Under the pieces are notes generated by a model. The model did not search any database. It worked only from the letters and a program-made list of their open reading frames with translations, and was not told the origin of the DNA. Shown here in pieces: positions 19,309 to 27,871 of a stretch of DNA of 64,000 nt. The translations under genes and the position numbers were made by a program. The stretch covers positions 248,001 to 312,000 of the forward strand of contig CAVZAT010000002.1 of assembly GCA_963773335.1 (NCBI GenBank), given 5' to 3'. This stretch comes from UBA4742 sp963773335 (GTDB taxonomy: Bacteria; Actinomycetota; Acidimicrobiia; Acidimicrobiales; Acidimicrobilacustridaceae). The first letter of the stretch is position 1. Each line of letters begins with the position of its first letter.

Positions 19309-19530
19309 GTTGTTGTTACTGGCAAACTTCCGCGCCGCGCACCTGGGGACCCTAGCACGCTGCGAATTCCGATAATGAGGTCGGTGGCAGACACCCGCCA
19401 GGCCCAACCGGGGATGGCCGATCGGCACCCAGGCGGCCGTCAATACTTCGCAGGCACCCGGCCGGCGCCAGCCACCCCCTCGCCCGGATCTGATCCGACC
19501 GCTGGCAACGAACGGGCATGATGGGGCGCG

Positions 19531-20694
19531 ATGCGATCCACCACGCGCACAACACCGGAGGCGCCGCCGGGTGTCGCCCTGTTCGCTTCCTCGTTCCACC
19601 CTCATAAGGGAGGCGTTGAGGAGATGGTTCGCCAACTCGCCCACGCCCAGCAGGCGACCGGCCTGGACCCAACCGTCTACACGATGCGTTGGCCGAAGTC
19701 TCTACCTCCCGTCGAGGACTTCGAGGGCATCTCCGTCCGTCGGTATGTATTCCGCTCACCTGATCTGCCGGCGAAGCGCTTCGTCGCAGCGCTGCTCTTG
19801 GGACCTGTCACGCTCCTCCGGCTCGTCACCGACATGAGGCGGCGCCGCATCGAGGTCGTACACGTCCAATGCGTGAGCCCGGCAAGCTGGTATGCGCTAC
19901 AGGCATGCCGCATCCTCAGGCTCCGTCTCGTGGTGACCATGCATGGCGAGCTGAGCGCCGACGCGACGGGTCTGTACCAGCGGTCCGGGTGGGCGCGTCA
20001 CACCCTCCGTGCGTTGCTTCGGCGCGCGAATGCGATCACCGCCTGCTCGTCGCACACGCTGCATGAGGCAGAGGGGTGGTTCGGTAGGCCGTTCGGCCAT
20101 CGCTCCAGTGTGATTCACAACGGCGTAGACCCGTCTGAGTTTCGGCTGGCCGAGCCGCCTCACTGCGACAGTAGGTACATATTCGCGATCGGTCGGCATG
20201 TGTGGGTGAAGGGCTTCGATCTGCTCATCGAAGCCTTTGCCGAAGTTGCGGCTGAAATGCCAGAGCTCGACCTGTGGATCGCCGGCGACGGGCCGGGGCG
20301 TCAAGCCCTCGAGGAGCAAACCCGCTCAGCCGGCCTTCAATCGCGGGTTCGATTCTTCGGCGAGACTGATCGCGCCACGACAGCACGGCTCTTCCGCTGC
20401 GCGGAGGCCTTCGTTCTGCCATCTCGGCGCGAGTCCTTCGGGATCGTCGTCCTCGAGGCGCTGGCTGCCGGAGTCCCAGTGGTCGCAAGTGATGTGGGCG
20501 GGGTTCGGGAGTTCTTGCCACACACGTCCGTGACCGCGCTTGTCGACGCTGATGATCCGCGCGCCCTCGCTGCGGCTATCGAATCGGTATGTGGTGCCGT
20601 CCCGACCGCGGCTGACCGCCGCCGCCTGGACGAGGTCATCGAGATGCACACGTGGAGCGCGATCGAGCGGGGCTACCGCGCTCTCTACGGATAG
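19531..20694 (+). CDS. Glycosyltransferase family 4
   Basis: A complete 387-residue GT-B glycosyltransferase. The N-domain opens with FASSFHPHKGGVEEMVRQLA, the glycine-rich acceptor loop of GT4. The C-domain shows YIFAIGRHVWVKGFDLLIEA, LDLWIAGDGPGRQALEE, and the donor motif AFVLPSRRESFGIVVLEALA followed by AGVPVVASDVGGVREF, with the conserved Glu-x7-Glu. It should transfer a sugar from a nucleotide donor to the lipid-linked polymer at the cytoplasmic side. The frame is intact. It is followed 22 bp later by the exostosin-like gene on the same strand, which appears to have its own promoter. Confidence 0.85.
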   Translation: MRSTTRTTPEAPPGVALFASSFHPHKGGVEEMVRQLAHAQQATGLDPTVYTMRWPKSLPPVEDFEGISVRRYVFRSPDLPAKRFVAALLLGPVTLLRLVTDMRRRRIEVVHVQCVSPASWYALQACRILRLRLVVTMHGELSADATGLYQRSGWARHTLRALLRRANAITACSSHTLHEAEGWFGRPFGHRSSVIHNGVDPSEFRLAEPPHCDSRYIFAIGRHVWVKGFDLLIEAFAEVAAEMPELDLWIAGDGPGRQALEEQTRSAGLQSRVRFFGETDRATTARLFRCAEAFVLPSRRESFGIVVLEALAAGVPVVASDVGGVREFLPHTSVTALVDADDPRALAAAIESVCGAVPTAADRRRLDEVIEMHTWSAIERGYRALYG

Positions 20695-20704
20695 CAGCCT
20701 CAGT

Positions 20705-20710
20705 TACCCT
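20705..20710 (+). promoter_or_regulatory. Candidate -10 box (TACCCT) for a leaderless transcript
   Basis: TACCCT fits TANNNT and ends exactly 6 nt before the GTG at 20717, the spacing expected when transcription starts at the start codon. No Shine-Dalgarno sequence is present. Inference from spacing only. Confidence 0.35.
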
Positions 20711-20716
20711 CAGCTG

Positions 20717-21709
20717 GTGAAGATTCTCCTCGGTGGCGTTGGGATCCCGCCCATCTGGTCGGCGAAGGCCGAGTTCGAGACGCTCGCCGCCCAGGATGTC
20801 CATCGCCGACATCAGCTCGTCGAAGACCCTGTCGACGCTGATCTGATCTTGTTCACCGAATGCCACAACCTCCATGACGATTGGCGGCTGGGCACGGTCG
20901 CTCGGTCCCCGCTTGCGCGTTGGTTCCCCGAGAAGGTCTTCGTTTACGATGAGCGGGATCGGCCCCTGTGCCGGTTCCCGGGGCTCTACGTGAGCGCGTC
21001 GCGGCAGGCCCTTATTGGCCCTTATCAGGCCGCCTGGATATACCCCCCGCAGCGGATGATCTCGTACGATCTGACGACGCTCCCTGGATACGAGACGGTG
21101 GATCTGCTCTTCTCCTTCGTTGGATCGCCCACTCACCCTTGTCGCGAGGCCCTTTTCGAGCTCCGGCATCCCGACGCAATAGTCGAACGCGCCGAGGGTT
21201 TCCTGTTCGCTGAACGAGCCGGGAATCGGTTCGGCGCGCAGCGAGATCGGTTCGTTGAGTTGCTATCCCGCTCGGCCTTCGTGCTGTGCCCCCGCGGCCA
21301 TGGCACATCGTCGGTCCGCCTGCTCGAAACCATGGCAGCAGGGCGGGTGCCAGTCATCATTTCTGACTCCTGGGTACCGCCCGAGGGCCCCGAGTGGGAC
21401 CAGTTCGCGGTGCGGTGGTCCGAGCACGACGCGAGGGGGCTGGTGTCGTACCTGGAGGAGTTGTCGGCCGAGGCTCCCGCGATGGGCGCGAAAGCGGGGA
21501 GCGCCTTCCAGAACTGGTTCGGTCCAGGGGACTACTTCCACAACTTGGTCGAGCGGTTGGAGGTGCTTCGGTCCATCCGCGCAGAGTTGGCCCGGCCCCG
21601 CACGAACTTGTGGGCGCTCGGTCACGCCTATCAGGCCGCCTATCGTGCTCGAGTCGAGTCGAAAGCGCGAAGGCTGATCGACGGTGCCGTCCGGCGTGGG
21701 AGCTCGTAG
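20717..21709 (+). CDS. Exostosin-like (GT47-type) glycosyltransferase
   Basis: A 330-residue protein from GTG (VKILLGGVGIPPIWSAKAEF). It carries the exostosin-type C-terminal motif SAFVLCPRGHGTSSVRLLET then MAAGRVPVIISDSWVPPEGP, with WDQFAVRWSE following. Exostosin-family enzymes transfer uronic acid or other sugars during glycan synthesis, and bacterial versions occur in capsule and O-antigen loci. The stop of the upstream GT4 is 22 bp away. The in-frame upstream extension to 20540 overlaps the GT4 gene and is rejected in favour of the GTG that begins a sensible N-terminus. The frame is intact. Confidence 0.75.
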   Translation: MKILLGGVGIPPIWSAKAEFETLAAQDVHRRHQLVEDPVDADLILFTECHNLHDDWRLGTVARSPLARWFPEKVFVYDERDRPLCRFPGLYVSASRQALIGPYQAAWIYPPQRMISYDLTTLPGYETVDLLFSFVGSPTHPCREALFELRHPDAIVERAEGFLFAERAGNRFGAQRDRFVELLSRSAFVLCPRGHGTSSVRLLETMAAGRVPVIISDSWVPPEGPEWDQFAVRWSEHDARGLVSYLEELSAEAPAMGAKAGSAFQNWFGPGDYFHNLVERLEVLRSIRAELARPRTNLWALGHAYQAAYRARVESKARRLIDGAVRRGSS

Positions 21710-21714
21710 CGAGC
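21702..21714. terminator. Small hairpin at convergent gene ends
   Basis: GCTCG-TAG-CGAGC spans the stop of the exostosin-like gene, 21 bp before the stop of the convergent fused glycosyltransferase. No T-tract is present, so terminator function is weakly supported. Confidence 0.25.
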
Positions 21715-21734
21715 CGTCGATCTGAGGACTGACG

Positions 21735-24482
21735 CTAAGCCAGCTCGGTGTCTGGGCCCCAGATCGTGGCGGCTACGGTCGCCGCCGCGTCGGCCCACGA
21801 GCGCTCGGCCGCCCAGGCCCGACCTCGAGCAATGCCGACCTGCCGTTCGTCGGCGCTCGTCTCCAGGCAGGCCTCGATCTGACGGGCGATGCCTGCCGGG
21901 TCTCGCGGGTTGGCGTAGCGGGGGTGGTCGCCGCACGCCTCGCGGATCGACGGGATGTCCGAAGCCACGACCAGTGTGCCGATGGCCAGGGCTTCCAGCG
22001 CCGGGAGCCCGAAGCCCTCGTACAGCGAGACCGCGGCCAGACACACCGATCGGCGCACCACAGCCGCGGTGGTGGCGTCGTCCAGGCGCCCCATCCAGTG
22101 GATCCACGGCCGCGGATCGAACTCGGCGGCGGCGAACACCCCGTTGGGGCGATCGCCGATCAACACCAGCTCACACGGGTGGGTGGCCCGTACGTCAGCC
22201 ACCGCCTCGATCAGGGTGCGCAGGTTCTTGCGTGGTTCGACCGAGCCGAGCGCGCACACGAACGGTCCCGCGGGCAGGTCCGCCGGTGTCGGTGGCGTCT
22301 CGGCCGCGGTGGAGAGGATGGGCGGATCGACCGCTTCGGGGATGACCACGGCGCCCCGTCCGAACTGCGCCTGTAGCCGGTCGCGGCTGAAGGCCGACAC
22401 CGTCGAGGTCCACCGGGCTCGCCGCCACAGGATCTGGGTGGCCAGCCGGCTCCAGGTTCGGTAGCCGACGCTGAACCACTCGGGGTGGTCGATCGGGGAG
22501 ATGTCGTGGACCGTGATCAGCTGCTTGCGCAACACCAGCGGACCGAAGTTGCACGGCGACCACAAGGCGGTGTCGTAGGCCAGGCAGCGCAGCGGCAACA
22601 CCACCTGTTCCCACAGGTGCCCGAGCGGTCCCGAGGCGAAGCGTGGGGACGGGCCGAAGCCGGCCATCGGGTCGTCGAAGACCCGCTCGGCGTTGGTGGC
22701 GAACCGCTCGACGCCCGTCACCGGCCGCCCGGCGTAGCGGGCGTTCACCGCCAGGAACCGGGGCCCTTGTGCCGTGAGCCGATGGAGTCGCATGAGACGC
22801 TCAATCGCGTCACAGCGATCCTCGGCGGTCGACCCGACCACCGCCGTGGGCACCGACCGGGCCAGTGCGCCCCGGTCGGCTCGATCGCCGATCGCCACCA
22901 CCGGCTTGAACCAGCGCAGCAGCCGCTCCTGGTTGGCGGTGAACCCGAGCTCGGCCCGACCGGGCTGCGAATCGCACACCAGCGCGGCGCCCAGACCCCG
23001 GGCCAGCACCAGCGCGCCGGCCAGCAGGCTCGGATCGACCAGGTGCACCACCGGTCGCGACGGGGCCTGCTTGCCCGTGCGCCCCGCGAGTTGGAGGGCG
23101 TGCACCGGCCAGCCCGGGCCCTCGACCGCAAAGCTGGCGCCGACACCCTGCGGTGACGGCGTCGCTGCCGCGCCCACCACCACCAGGCTCGGGTCTGCGC
23201 ACATGGCGGCCAGCTCGGCGGCTCGTTCGAGCTGCTCCGGGTGGTCGCGGCAGACGATGACGGTGCGCAGCCCCGCCTTGGCCGCATCGGCCCCCCGTTC
23301 CGCAGCCACTTGGCGGGCGTGGCGCAACTCGTCGTCGAAGGCCAGCGCCCGGTCGTGCCAACTCGGCACCGGCCTCGGCTGCCGGGGCGACGGCGCCGCC
23401 AGTTCGGCCCGAAGCGCATCGACGAAGTCCTGGGGGGTCGCGGTGAGGATCGGGTCGCCCAGATCACGGAACCCGGCCACCGGGGTGGCGATGGTGGGCG
23501 TCCCAACCGCCAGGCACTCGTACGCCTTGATCGGGTCGAGGCTCTCGGTGAACGGTGAGATCACGTGGGGGACGATGACCACATCCGCGTGTTGCAGGTA
23601 GCCGGGCACCTGGTCGTAGGGCCGGGGCCCGAGCAGGTGGATGTTGGGGTGCCGGTCGAGCCGGTGACGCTCGTCGGCGGTGAGGGCGAGGGGCCCCACC
23701 AGCGTCAGCTGCAGGTCGGCCAGCTCGGTGGCCGTGGCCTCCACCAGGTCGAGGTCGACCCGGTCGGGATGCACGGTGCCCACGTACACCGCCACCGGGC
23801 TGGGAGGCAGATCGTCGGGTCGGTCGGTGGGTCGGGTGAAGTGGGCGGCGTCGACCGCGTTGGGGATCAGCACCCGCGAACCGGCCGACGGCGGGCGGGT
23901 GCGGCACAGATCCTGCGAGCAGACCACCACCGACGCGCACTCGCCGTAGAGCACCTCCTCGTCGTCGCGGATGCGCTGTTTGATCCGGGCCGGGCCGGCG
24001 GCCTGGGTCCAGTCGTCGGTGATGTCGTAGACGGCCGGCCAGCCCGTGGCCGAGGCCAGCCCCGCGTAGTTGTGGTCGTTGACCCACAACACGGGGTCGT
24101 CGAGGCCAACTCGTCGGGCGGCCGCCCGGATCTGTTGTCGCAGGTGAGCGTCGGCGGTCGGGCCCAGCACCCTCGGCAGCGCCTTGACGGGCTGGAACAG
24201 GCTGACCCGAGGGTCCTGCGGCAAGGGCCGCAGCCCGGCGGGCCGGCGCAGCCGTCCCTCGCCGCGAGCCTCGTGGATCAAGTCGAGGGGCGGCTCGACG
24301 AACAGGACCCGGCGGTTCGGGTCGAGGCCCAGTAGCTCACGGACGAGGAACTGGTTGCGTCGCCAGGTCGTGTCCCAGGCCTCGAGAGAGCACACCACCA
24401 GGTCACCGGTCGGCCGCGAGACCTCGACCACGGTCTGCGCCTGGTCCTCGATCTCGGCTCGGCTACCCGGTCGACGACCCAT
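21735..24482 (-). CDS. Tri-modular fused glycosyltransferase
   Basis: A single intact frame of 915 residues. Residues about 20-395 are a full GT-B enzyme: VCSLEAWDTTWRRNQFLVRE, VYDITDDWTQAAG, VLIPNAVDAAHF, VYVGTVHPDRVDLDLVEATA and ECLAVGTPTIATPVAGFRDL. Residues about 400-575 look like a lone Rossmann-like half (VIVCRDHPEQLERAAELAAM, VVHLVDPSLLAGALVLARGL), perhaps a relic of another GT-B domain. Residues about 578-912 are a GT4 enzyme: NARYAGRPVTGVERFATNAE, VHDISPIDHPEWFS, LGSVEPRKNLRTLIEAVADV, VSLYEGFGLPALEALAIGTL. Bacterial GT4 proteins are usually 350-420 residues, so this is a genuine fusion. It probably adds two successive sugars. It is convergent with the exostosin gene. Confidence 0.8.
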   Translation of the reverse strand: MGRRPGSRAEIEDQAQTVVEVSRPTGDLVVCSLEAWDTTWRRNQFLVRELLGLDPNRRVLFVEPPLDLIHEARGEGRLRRPAGLRPLPQDPRVSLFQPVKALPRVLGPTADAHLRQQIRAAARRVGLDDPVLWVNDHNYAGLASATGWPAVYDITDDWTQAAGPARIKQRIRDDEEVLYGECASVVVCSQDLCRTRPPSAGSRVLIPNAVDAAHFTRPTDRPDDLPPSPVAVYVGTVHPDRVDLDLVEATATELADLQLTLVGPLALTADERHRLDRHPNIHLLGPRPYDQVPGYLQHADVVIVPHVISPFTESLDPIKAYECLAVGTPTIATPVAGFRDLGDPILTATPQDFVDALRAELAAPSPRQPRPVPSWHDRALAFDDELRHARQVAAERGADAAKAGLRTVIVCRDHPEQLERAAELAAMCADPSLVVVGAAATPSPQGVGASFAVEGPGWPVHALQLAGRTGKQAPSRPVVHLVDPSLLAGALVLARGLGAALVCDSQPGRAELGFTANQERLLRWFKPVVAIGDRADRGALARSVPTAVVGSTAEDRCDAIERLMRLHRLTAQGPRFLAVNARYAGRPVTGVERFATNAERVFDDPMAGFGPSPRFASGPLGHLWEQVVLPLRCLAYDTALWSPCNFGPLVLRKQLITVHDISPIDHPEWFSVGYRTWSRLATQILWRRARWTSTVSAFSRDRLQAQFGRGAVVIPEAVDPPILSTAAETPPTPADLPAGPFVCALGSVEPRKNLRTLIEAVADVRATHPCELVLIGDRPNGVFAAAEFDPRPWIHWMGRLDDATTAAVVRRSVCLAAVSLYEGFGLPALEALAIGTLVVASDIPSIREACGDHPRYANPRDPAGIARQIEACLETSADERQVGIARGRAWAAERSWADAAATVAATIWGPDTELA

Positions 24483-24647
24483 GGCGCAAGACTAGGACCC
24501 GCCGTCGTGGCCCCGATTCGTCGGCCGCGTGCGGCCGTCCACCGGCGACGCCGCCCAGCTTCTGACCCGCCAAACGGGGGGGACCAGGTTTCCGGCGCGT
24601 GAAGGTGACATGGGGCTTGTGATCGACCGGACGCTGGATGCTAAAGT

Positions 24648-24679
24648 CCCACGCCTAAGGCACCGAAACGGTGCGTGGG
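24648..24679 (+). promoter_or_regulatory. Compound RNA hairpin upstream of the second Tat-protein locus
   Basis: CCCACG, a 7-nt bulge, then CACCG-AAA-CGGTG, then CGTGGG: an outer 6-bp and inner 5-bp stem stacked without gap on the 3' side. It lies 25 bp before the ATG of the small leader ORF (24705). TAAAGT (24642-24647), preceded by TTGTGA 19 nt upstream, may be the promoter. The hairpin could control the leader and the downstream Tat protein as a 5'-UTR element. No known riboswitch is recognised. Confidence 0.4.
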
Positions 24680-24704
24680 CATTCGGTGCGACGCTGGAGA
24701 GATC

Positions 24705-24842
24705 ATGACAGGCATGGAGCGACCAGAGTCCGAGAATCAGCCGGGTCTCTCGGCTGACGTCGCGCCGTCCCTGCTGGCCGGCCGGACTAGCCGCGGCTTC
24801 ACGGGCTCGCTGCGAGCCCTGGGCGGGCTCGGTTTCTCGTGA
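24705..24842 (+). CDS. Small leader ORF coupled to Tat protein 2
   Basis: A 45-residue reading frame starting MTGMERPESENQ and ending RALGGLGFS. It has a GGAG ribosome-binding site 7 nt before the ATG, and its stop overlaps the GTG start of the Tat-exported protein (GTGA). Either it is a translated leader that couples ribosomes onto the Tat gene, or it is the true N-terminus of that protein separated by a frameshift: the third Tat protein (40821) has a comparable acidic leader before its twin arginines. I do not recognise the peptide. A role as a modified peptide in its own right is possible but unsupported. Confidence 0.4.
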   Translation: MTGMERPESENQPGLSADVAPSLLAGRTSRGFTGSLRALGGLGFS

Positions 24843-25579
24843 CGGTCAACGTCGATCGCCGTCGCTTTCTGGCCAAAGCGGGCGTGGGCGCGGCTGCCAC
24901 GGGGGTCTTGTGGGTGACGCCGTCGGTCCTCGGGACAAGCGCCGCGTTCGCCGGATCGAGTTGTGTCTGTTCGGACTCGCTCAATTGGGGGTCCTTCAGT
25001 GTCGGCTCGTCGCCGACGACCCAGAACTACCCCGCCTCGGGGAGCTGCCCGGAGATCAACCTCAGCTGGTCGATCACCCAGGTCGGCACGTTCACCCCGG
25101 GCGCCGACAACGGCACGGTCGTCTTCGAGAACGACGGCGGGTCGACCTCAAACCGGCTGAAGCTGAGCTTCGCAGGCGCAGACGCAGGCGCAGGGGACGG
25201 GTACGACCTGACGTTCACCTTCACCGATGCGAGCAGCAACCCCTATCAGGTCTACCTCCCCAACGGTGCCGTCGCGAACATCGGCTCTGCAACGACAGAA
25301 GGGCAGGACAAGGTCTGGGTCGACAGCGACACCACGGTGTCGACGAGCCACGCCGGATTCAGCCCGACCTTCACCGGTAGTGGCACGAGCAGTGCGGACC
25401 CTTGGACTGGCAACAAGCCAGCGACGGGCGCGCAGAGCAACAACGTGGGCACCTACGGGGTAACGGGAAACGGTAGCTTGACCTCGACCTTCACCATCCA
25501 CTACCGACTCGGCGCCGCACCGACCGCAACCCCCTACAGCGTCTACATCTCGATCCTGAACATCAATTGGTGCCGCTAG
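24839..25579 (+). CDS. Tat-exported surface protein 2
   Basis: A 246-residue exported protein. The Tat signal is DRRRFLAKAGVGAAATGVLW with Trp-Val-Thr-Pro following, and a likely cleavage after AFA (residue 38). The mature protein begins GSSCVCSDSLNWG and ends INWCR, so paired cysteines near the N-terminus face a cysteine two residues from the end. The body is rich in Ser, Thr, Gly and Asn with alternating hydrophobics, resembling a beta-sandwich. No family is recognised. The GTG start overlaps the stop of the small leader ORF. A PqqD/HprK-like kinase gene follows 77 bp downstream, the same pairing as at 812-3140, although the two Tat proteins differ in sequence outside signal and ends. Confidence 0.65.
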   Translation: MTVNVDRRRFLAKAGVGAAATGVLWVTPSVLGTSAAFAGSSCVCSDSLNWGSFSVGSSPTTQNYPASGSCPEINLSWSITQVGTFTPGADNGTVVFENDGGSTSNRLKLSFAGADAGAGDGYDLTFTFTDASSNPYQVYLPNGAVANIGSATTEGQDKVWVDSDTTVSTSHAGFSPTFTGSGTSSADPWTGNKPATGAQSNNVGTYGVTGNGSLTSTFTIHYRLGAAPTATPYSVYISILNINWCR

Positions 25580-25656
25580 CGGCACCCGGGCGCCAGGGCT
25601 GAGAGGCACAAGCCCGATGGGAGGCGCGCTCGGGGACGCCCGGCCCGGCGCGGGTC

Positions 25657-27015
25657 GTGCGGCCTGATCCATCAGGGCTGGCGCCGTGCTTCGGTTGCCG
25701 CGAGCCCGGCGGCACACCCGGCCCGGTCGTTCCCCAGCCTCACCTCGCGGCGGTCCTCGACGACGTGCCGGTGCCGGTCCCACGACTGCTGGGCGCCGAG
25801 GTCGACGGGCAACTCGTGGTCTTCGCCCCCGACCGCAGTCAGGCGCTCGTGCTCAACGCGGAGCCGTGGCGCTGATCCTGGGGGCCTTCGATGGGCTCCG
25901 GCGGCTCTCCGCCGTGGTCGATCAGCTCGCCACCGAGACAGGCGTGCCGCCCGGGGCCATTGCCGCCGACGTGCTCGAAACCACCGACCGCCTGTGGGCG
26001 GCGGGGGCCCTCACCATCGAACGCGACGGTGCGCTGCCACAGGATTCCGCACCTCGCGAGGGCCCACCGGCCCCCGCCCGCCCCGTCGAGCCGGAACCAG
26101 CCGCCATTTCCCGCGTGGTGTCAGGCGGCACGTGGGTGTACCGCTCCGGCGCGCTGCGTGTCGCAGCGACGACTCTCGTCGTCGCCGCCGAGGACCCCGA
26201 CCTGGGCCTGCGCGGTTCGCGCGGGCTGCTCGATGATCTCGGTACGGACGGCGACGGTGACATTGACGCCACGCCCGCTCACGAGCTGCTCCTGATGGGC
26301 CATGTGGCGGACGATGCGGAGGCCCCAACGTCGGCCGACGCGGGGATATGACTCCTCCTCGACGGCCACGAGGTCGGCCACGCTGCCCGCACGCCTCAGG
26401 TGCTGGCGCGGGCCACGCACCGGCTGGATCTGCTCGCCGCCGAGGAGGGTGATCGCCACATCCTCCTGCACGGGGGGCGGTCCAGCGCGGCGAGCGGGTC
26501 GTCGTGATCCTGGGAGGTAGCGGGCAGGGCAAGAGCACGCTGGTCGCGGCGCTGGTCGCGGCGGCTTCTCTTATCTGAGCGACGAGGTGGCGGCCATCAC
26601 GACCGACACGAACCTGGTGCTGCCCTATCGCAAGCCGCTGGACCTGTACCCCGACTCGCTCGAGCTGCTCGGCATCGGCGCAACTGCCACGGATCTCGGG
26701 GACGCCAAGCACAAGGTCGTCGCCCACGACCTCGGCACGCTCGGGGACGGTGGCCGACCCGCGATGCTCGTGTTCCTCGGTGATGCCGAGGGCGGTGCGC
26801 CTCCCGGCTCAGCTGGTCTCGTCCAGCTCTCACCCGCCGAGGCGCTCGTCGCCATGATCCCCAACACGTTCGAGCAGACGGTGCGCGATCCGGCGCACTT
26901 CGGCGCGATGGCCCGCCTCTGCGAGGAGACCCTCGCCGTGCGCTGCGAGCGACGCGAGATCTGGGATCTGGTCTCCGCGATCGACCGGACGCTCGGTTGG
27001 CCCGAGCGAGGTTGA
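25657..27015 (+). pseudogene. PqqD/HPr-kinase-like fusion, frameshifted
   Basis: A second copy of the fusion at 812-2089. The first frame gives a PqqD-like start (LDDVPVPVPRLLGAEVDGQL then VVFAPDRSQALVLNAE) and shifts near 25870 to ILGAFDGLRRLSAVVDQLAT. Another shift near 26350 is needed for ATHRLDLLAAEEGDRHILLH, and one or two near 26480-26570 for the P-loop GGSGQGKST (26513-26539) and FSYLSDEVAAITTDTN. The final frame carries LPYRKPLDLYPDSLELLG to the stop. The YRKPLDLYPDSLELLG segment matches YPKALDLDAESLNLLG of copy 1. All motifs survive, so either sequencing indels or very recent loss explains the breaks. It follows Tat protein 2. Confidence 0.7.
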
Positions 27016-27042
27016 CCCGATCGCGAGGAGATCGCTCGGGTC
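27014..27042 (+). terminator. Hairpin after the kinase-like gene
   Basis: GACCCGA pairs with TCGGGTC, with an inner GCGA/TCGC stem, beginning at the stop codon of the kinase-like gene and lying between it and the convergent methyltransferase. The stem is strong; no T-tract follows. Confidence 0.45.
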
Positions 27043-27107
27043 GGTGCCGCCGGGTTGCGCTCGGCTGCTGGAACCGGGCGGCGAGCGTGTCAGCGGGCAG
27101 GGAGTTC

Positions 27108-27857
27108 TTACGCTCGGAGGATTCCCAGGTTCGTGTCCCGCACCTTGCGAAGTCCCCTCGGCCTTCCGACCTCAACGACGGCGTCAACCAGGTCCCACCA
27201 GTACGGAGCAAGGTCATCCCACAGGACGTAGCCACCAGGTCGGGCCAGCATCAGAGCGGTTCGCGAATCGCGAACACCATTCTGATAGTCATGGGCCGCA
27301 TCTACGAATACCAGGTCGCACGATGACCTCCACGGGGAGAAGTCAAAGGTGGCAGAGTTGCCGCGGAGTTGGACAATGCGGTCGGCCTCCGGGGAGTCCC
27401 GGAAACGGCAGCCGACCATTGCCCCGGTGAATCCCCCTGGCGACTGGGTGTTATCGAAGTCATGCTCGGGGAGGTCCAAGGTGGTTACCGTACCGTCGTG
27501 GGGGACCACCGTTGCGAGCAGGCCAGTTGTCCCACCATCGAACGTGCCGATTTCAAAGATCTGCCGTGCCCCGATGGCGCGAGCGATGCAGAGCAGCACC
27601 TGTTCATCGAGTTCGTGCAGATCCCAGGAGTGGCGGTAACTGCCGGATGCATCCACAGAGAAATCGAAGGAACTCACGCCCAGCTCACGAGCCAGGTCAG
27701 CTATACCGACCGCCTCGAGGGACTCGAGCTGCTGCGCGGCCCGATGCTCCAGCGGCCAACGCAGCCAGTCCTTCAGGAACCTCGAACGTCGCCCGTCACC
27801 AGCGTTGGGCCCCAAACCGTCACCGATCGACTTGGCGTATGTTGCTGCCTTTCCCAT
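27108..27857 (-). CDS. Class I SAM-dependent methyltransferase
   Basis: A protein of about 249 residues with the seven-strand methyltransferase fold: motif I IFEIGTFDGGTTGLLATVVP, motif II around TVTTLDLPEHDFDN, and CDLVFVDAAHDYQNGVRDSR then PGGYVLWDDLAPYWWDLVDA, typical of the Methyltransf_24 (cephalosporin hydroxylase-like) group used on sugars and small molecules. The ATG at 27857 is preferred over an in-frame TTG at 27875. It lies 14 bp after the stop of an acyl-CoA dehydrogenase gene on the same strand, so it may be cotranscribed with lipid genes although its likely role is glycan methylation. The substrate is unknown. Confidence 0.65.
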   Translation of the reverse strand: MGKAATYAKSIGDGLGPNAGDGRRSRFLKDWLRWPLEHRAAQQLESLEAVGIADLARELGVSSFDFSVDASGSYRHSWDLHELDEQVLLCIARAIGARQIFEIGTFDGGTTGLLATVVPHDGTVTTLDLPEHDFDNTQSPGGFTGAMVGCRFRDSPEADRIVQLRGNSATFDFSPWRSSCDLVFVDAAHDYQNGVRDSRTALMLARPGGYVLWDDLAPYWWDLVDAVVEVGRPRGLRKVRDTNLGILRA

Positions 27858-27871
27858 GATGTTCGTATACC

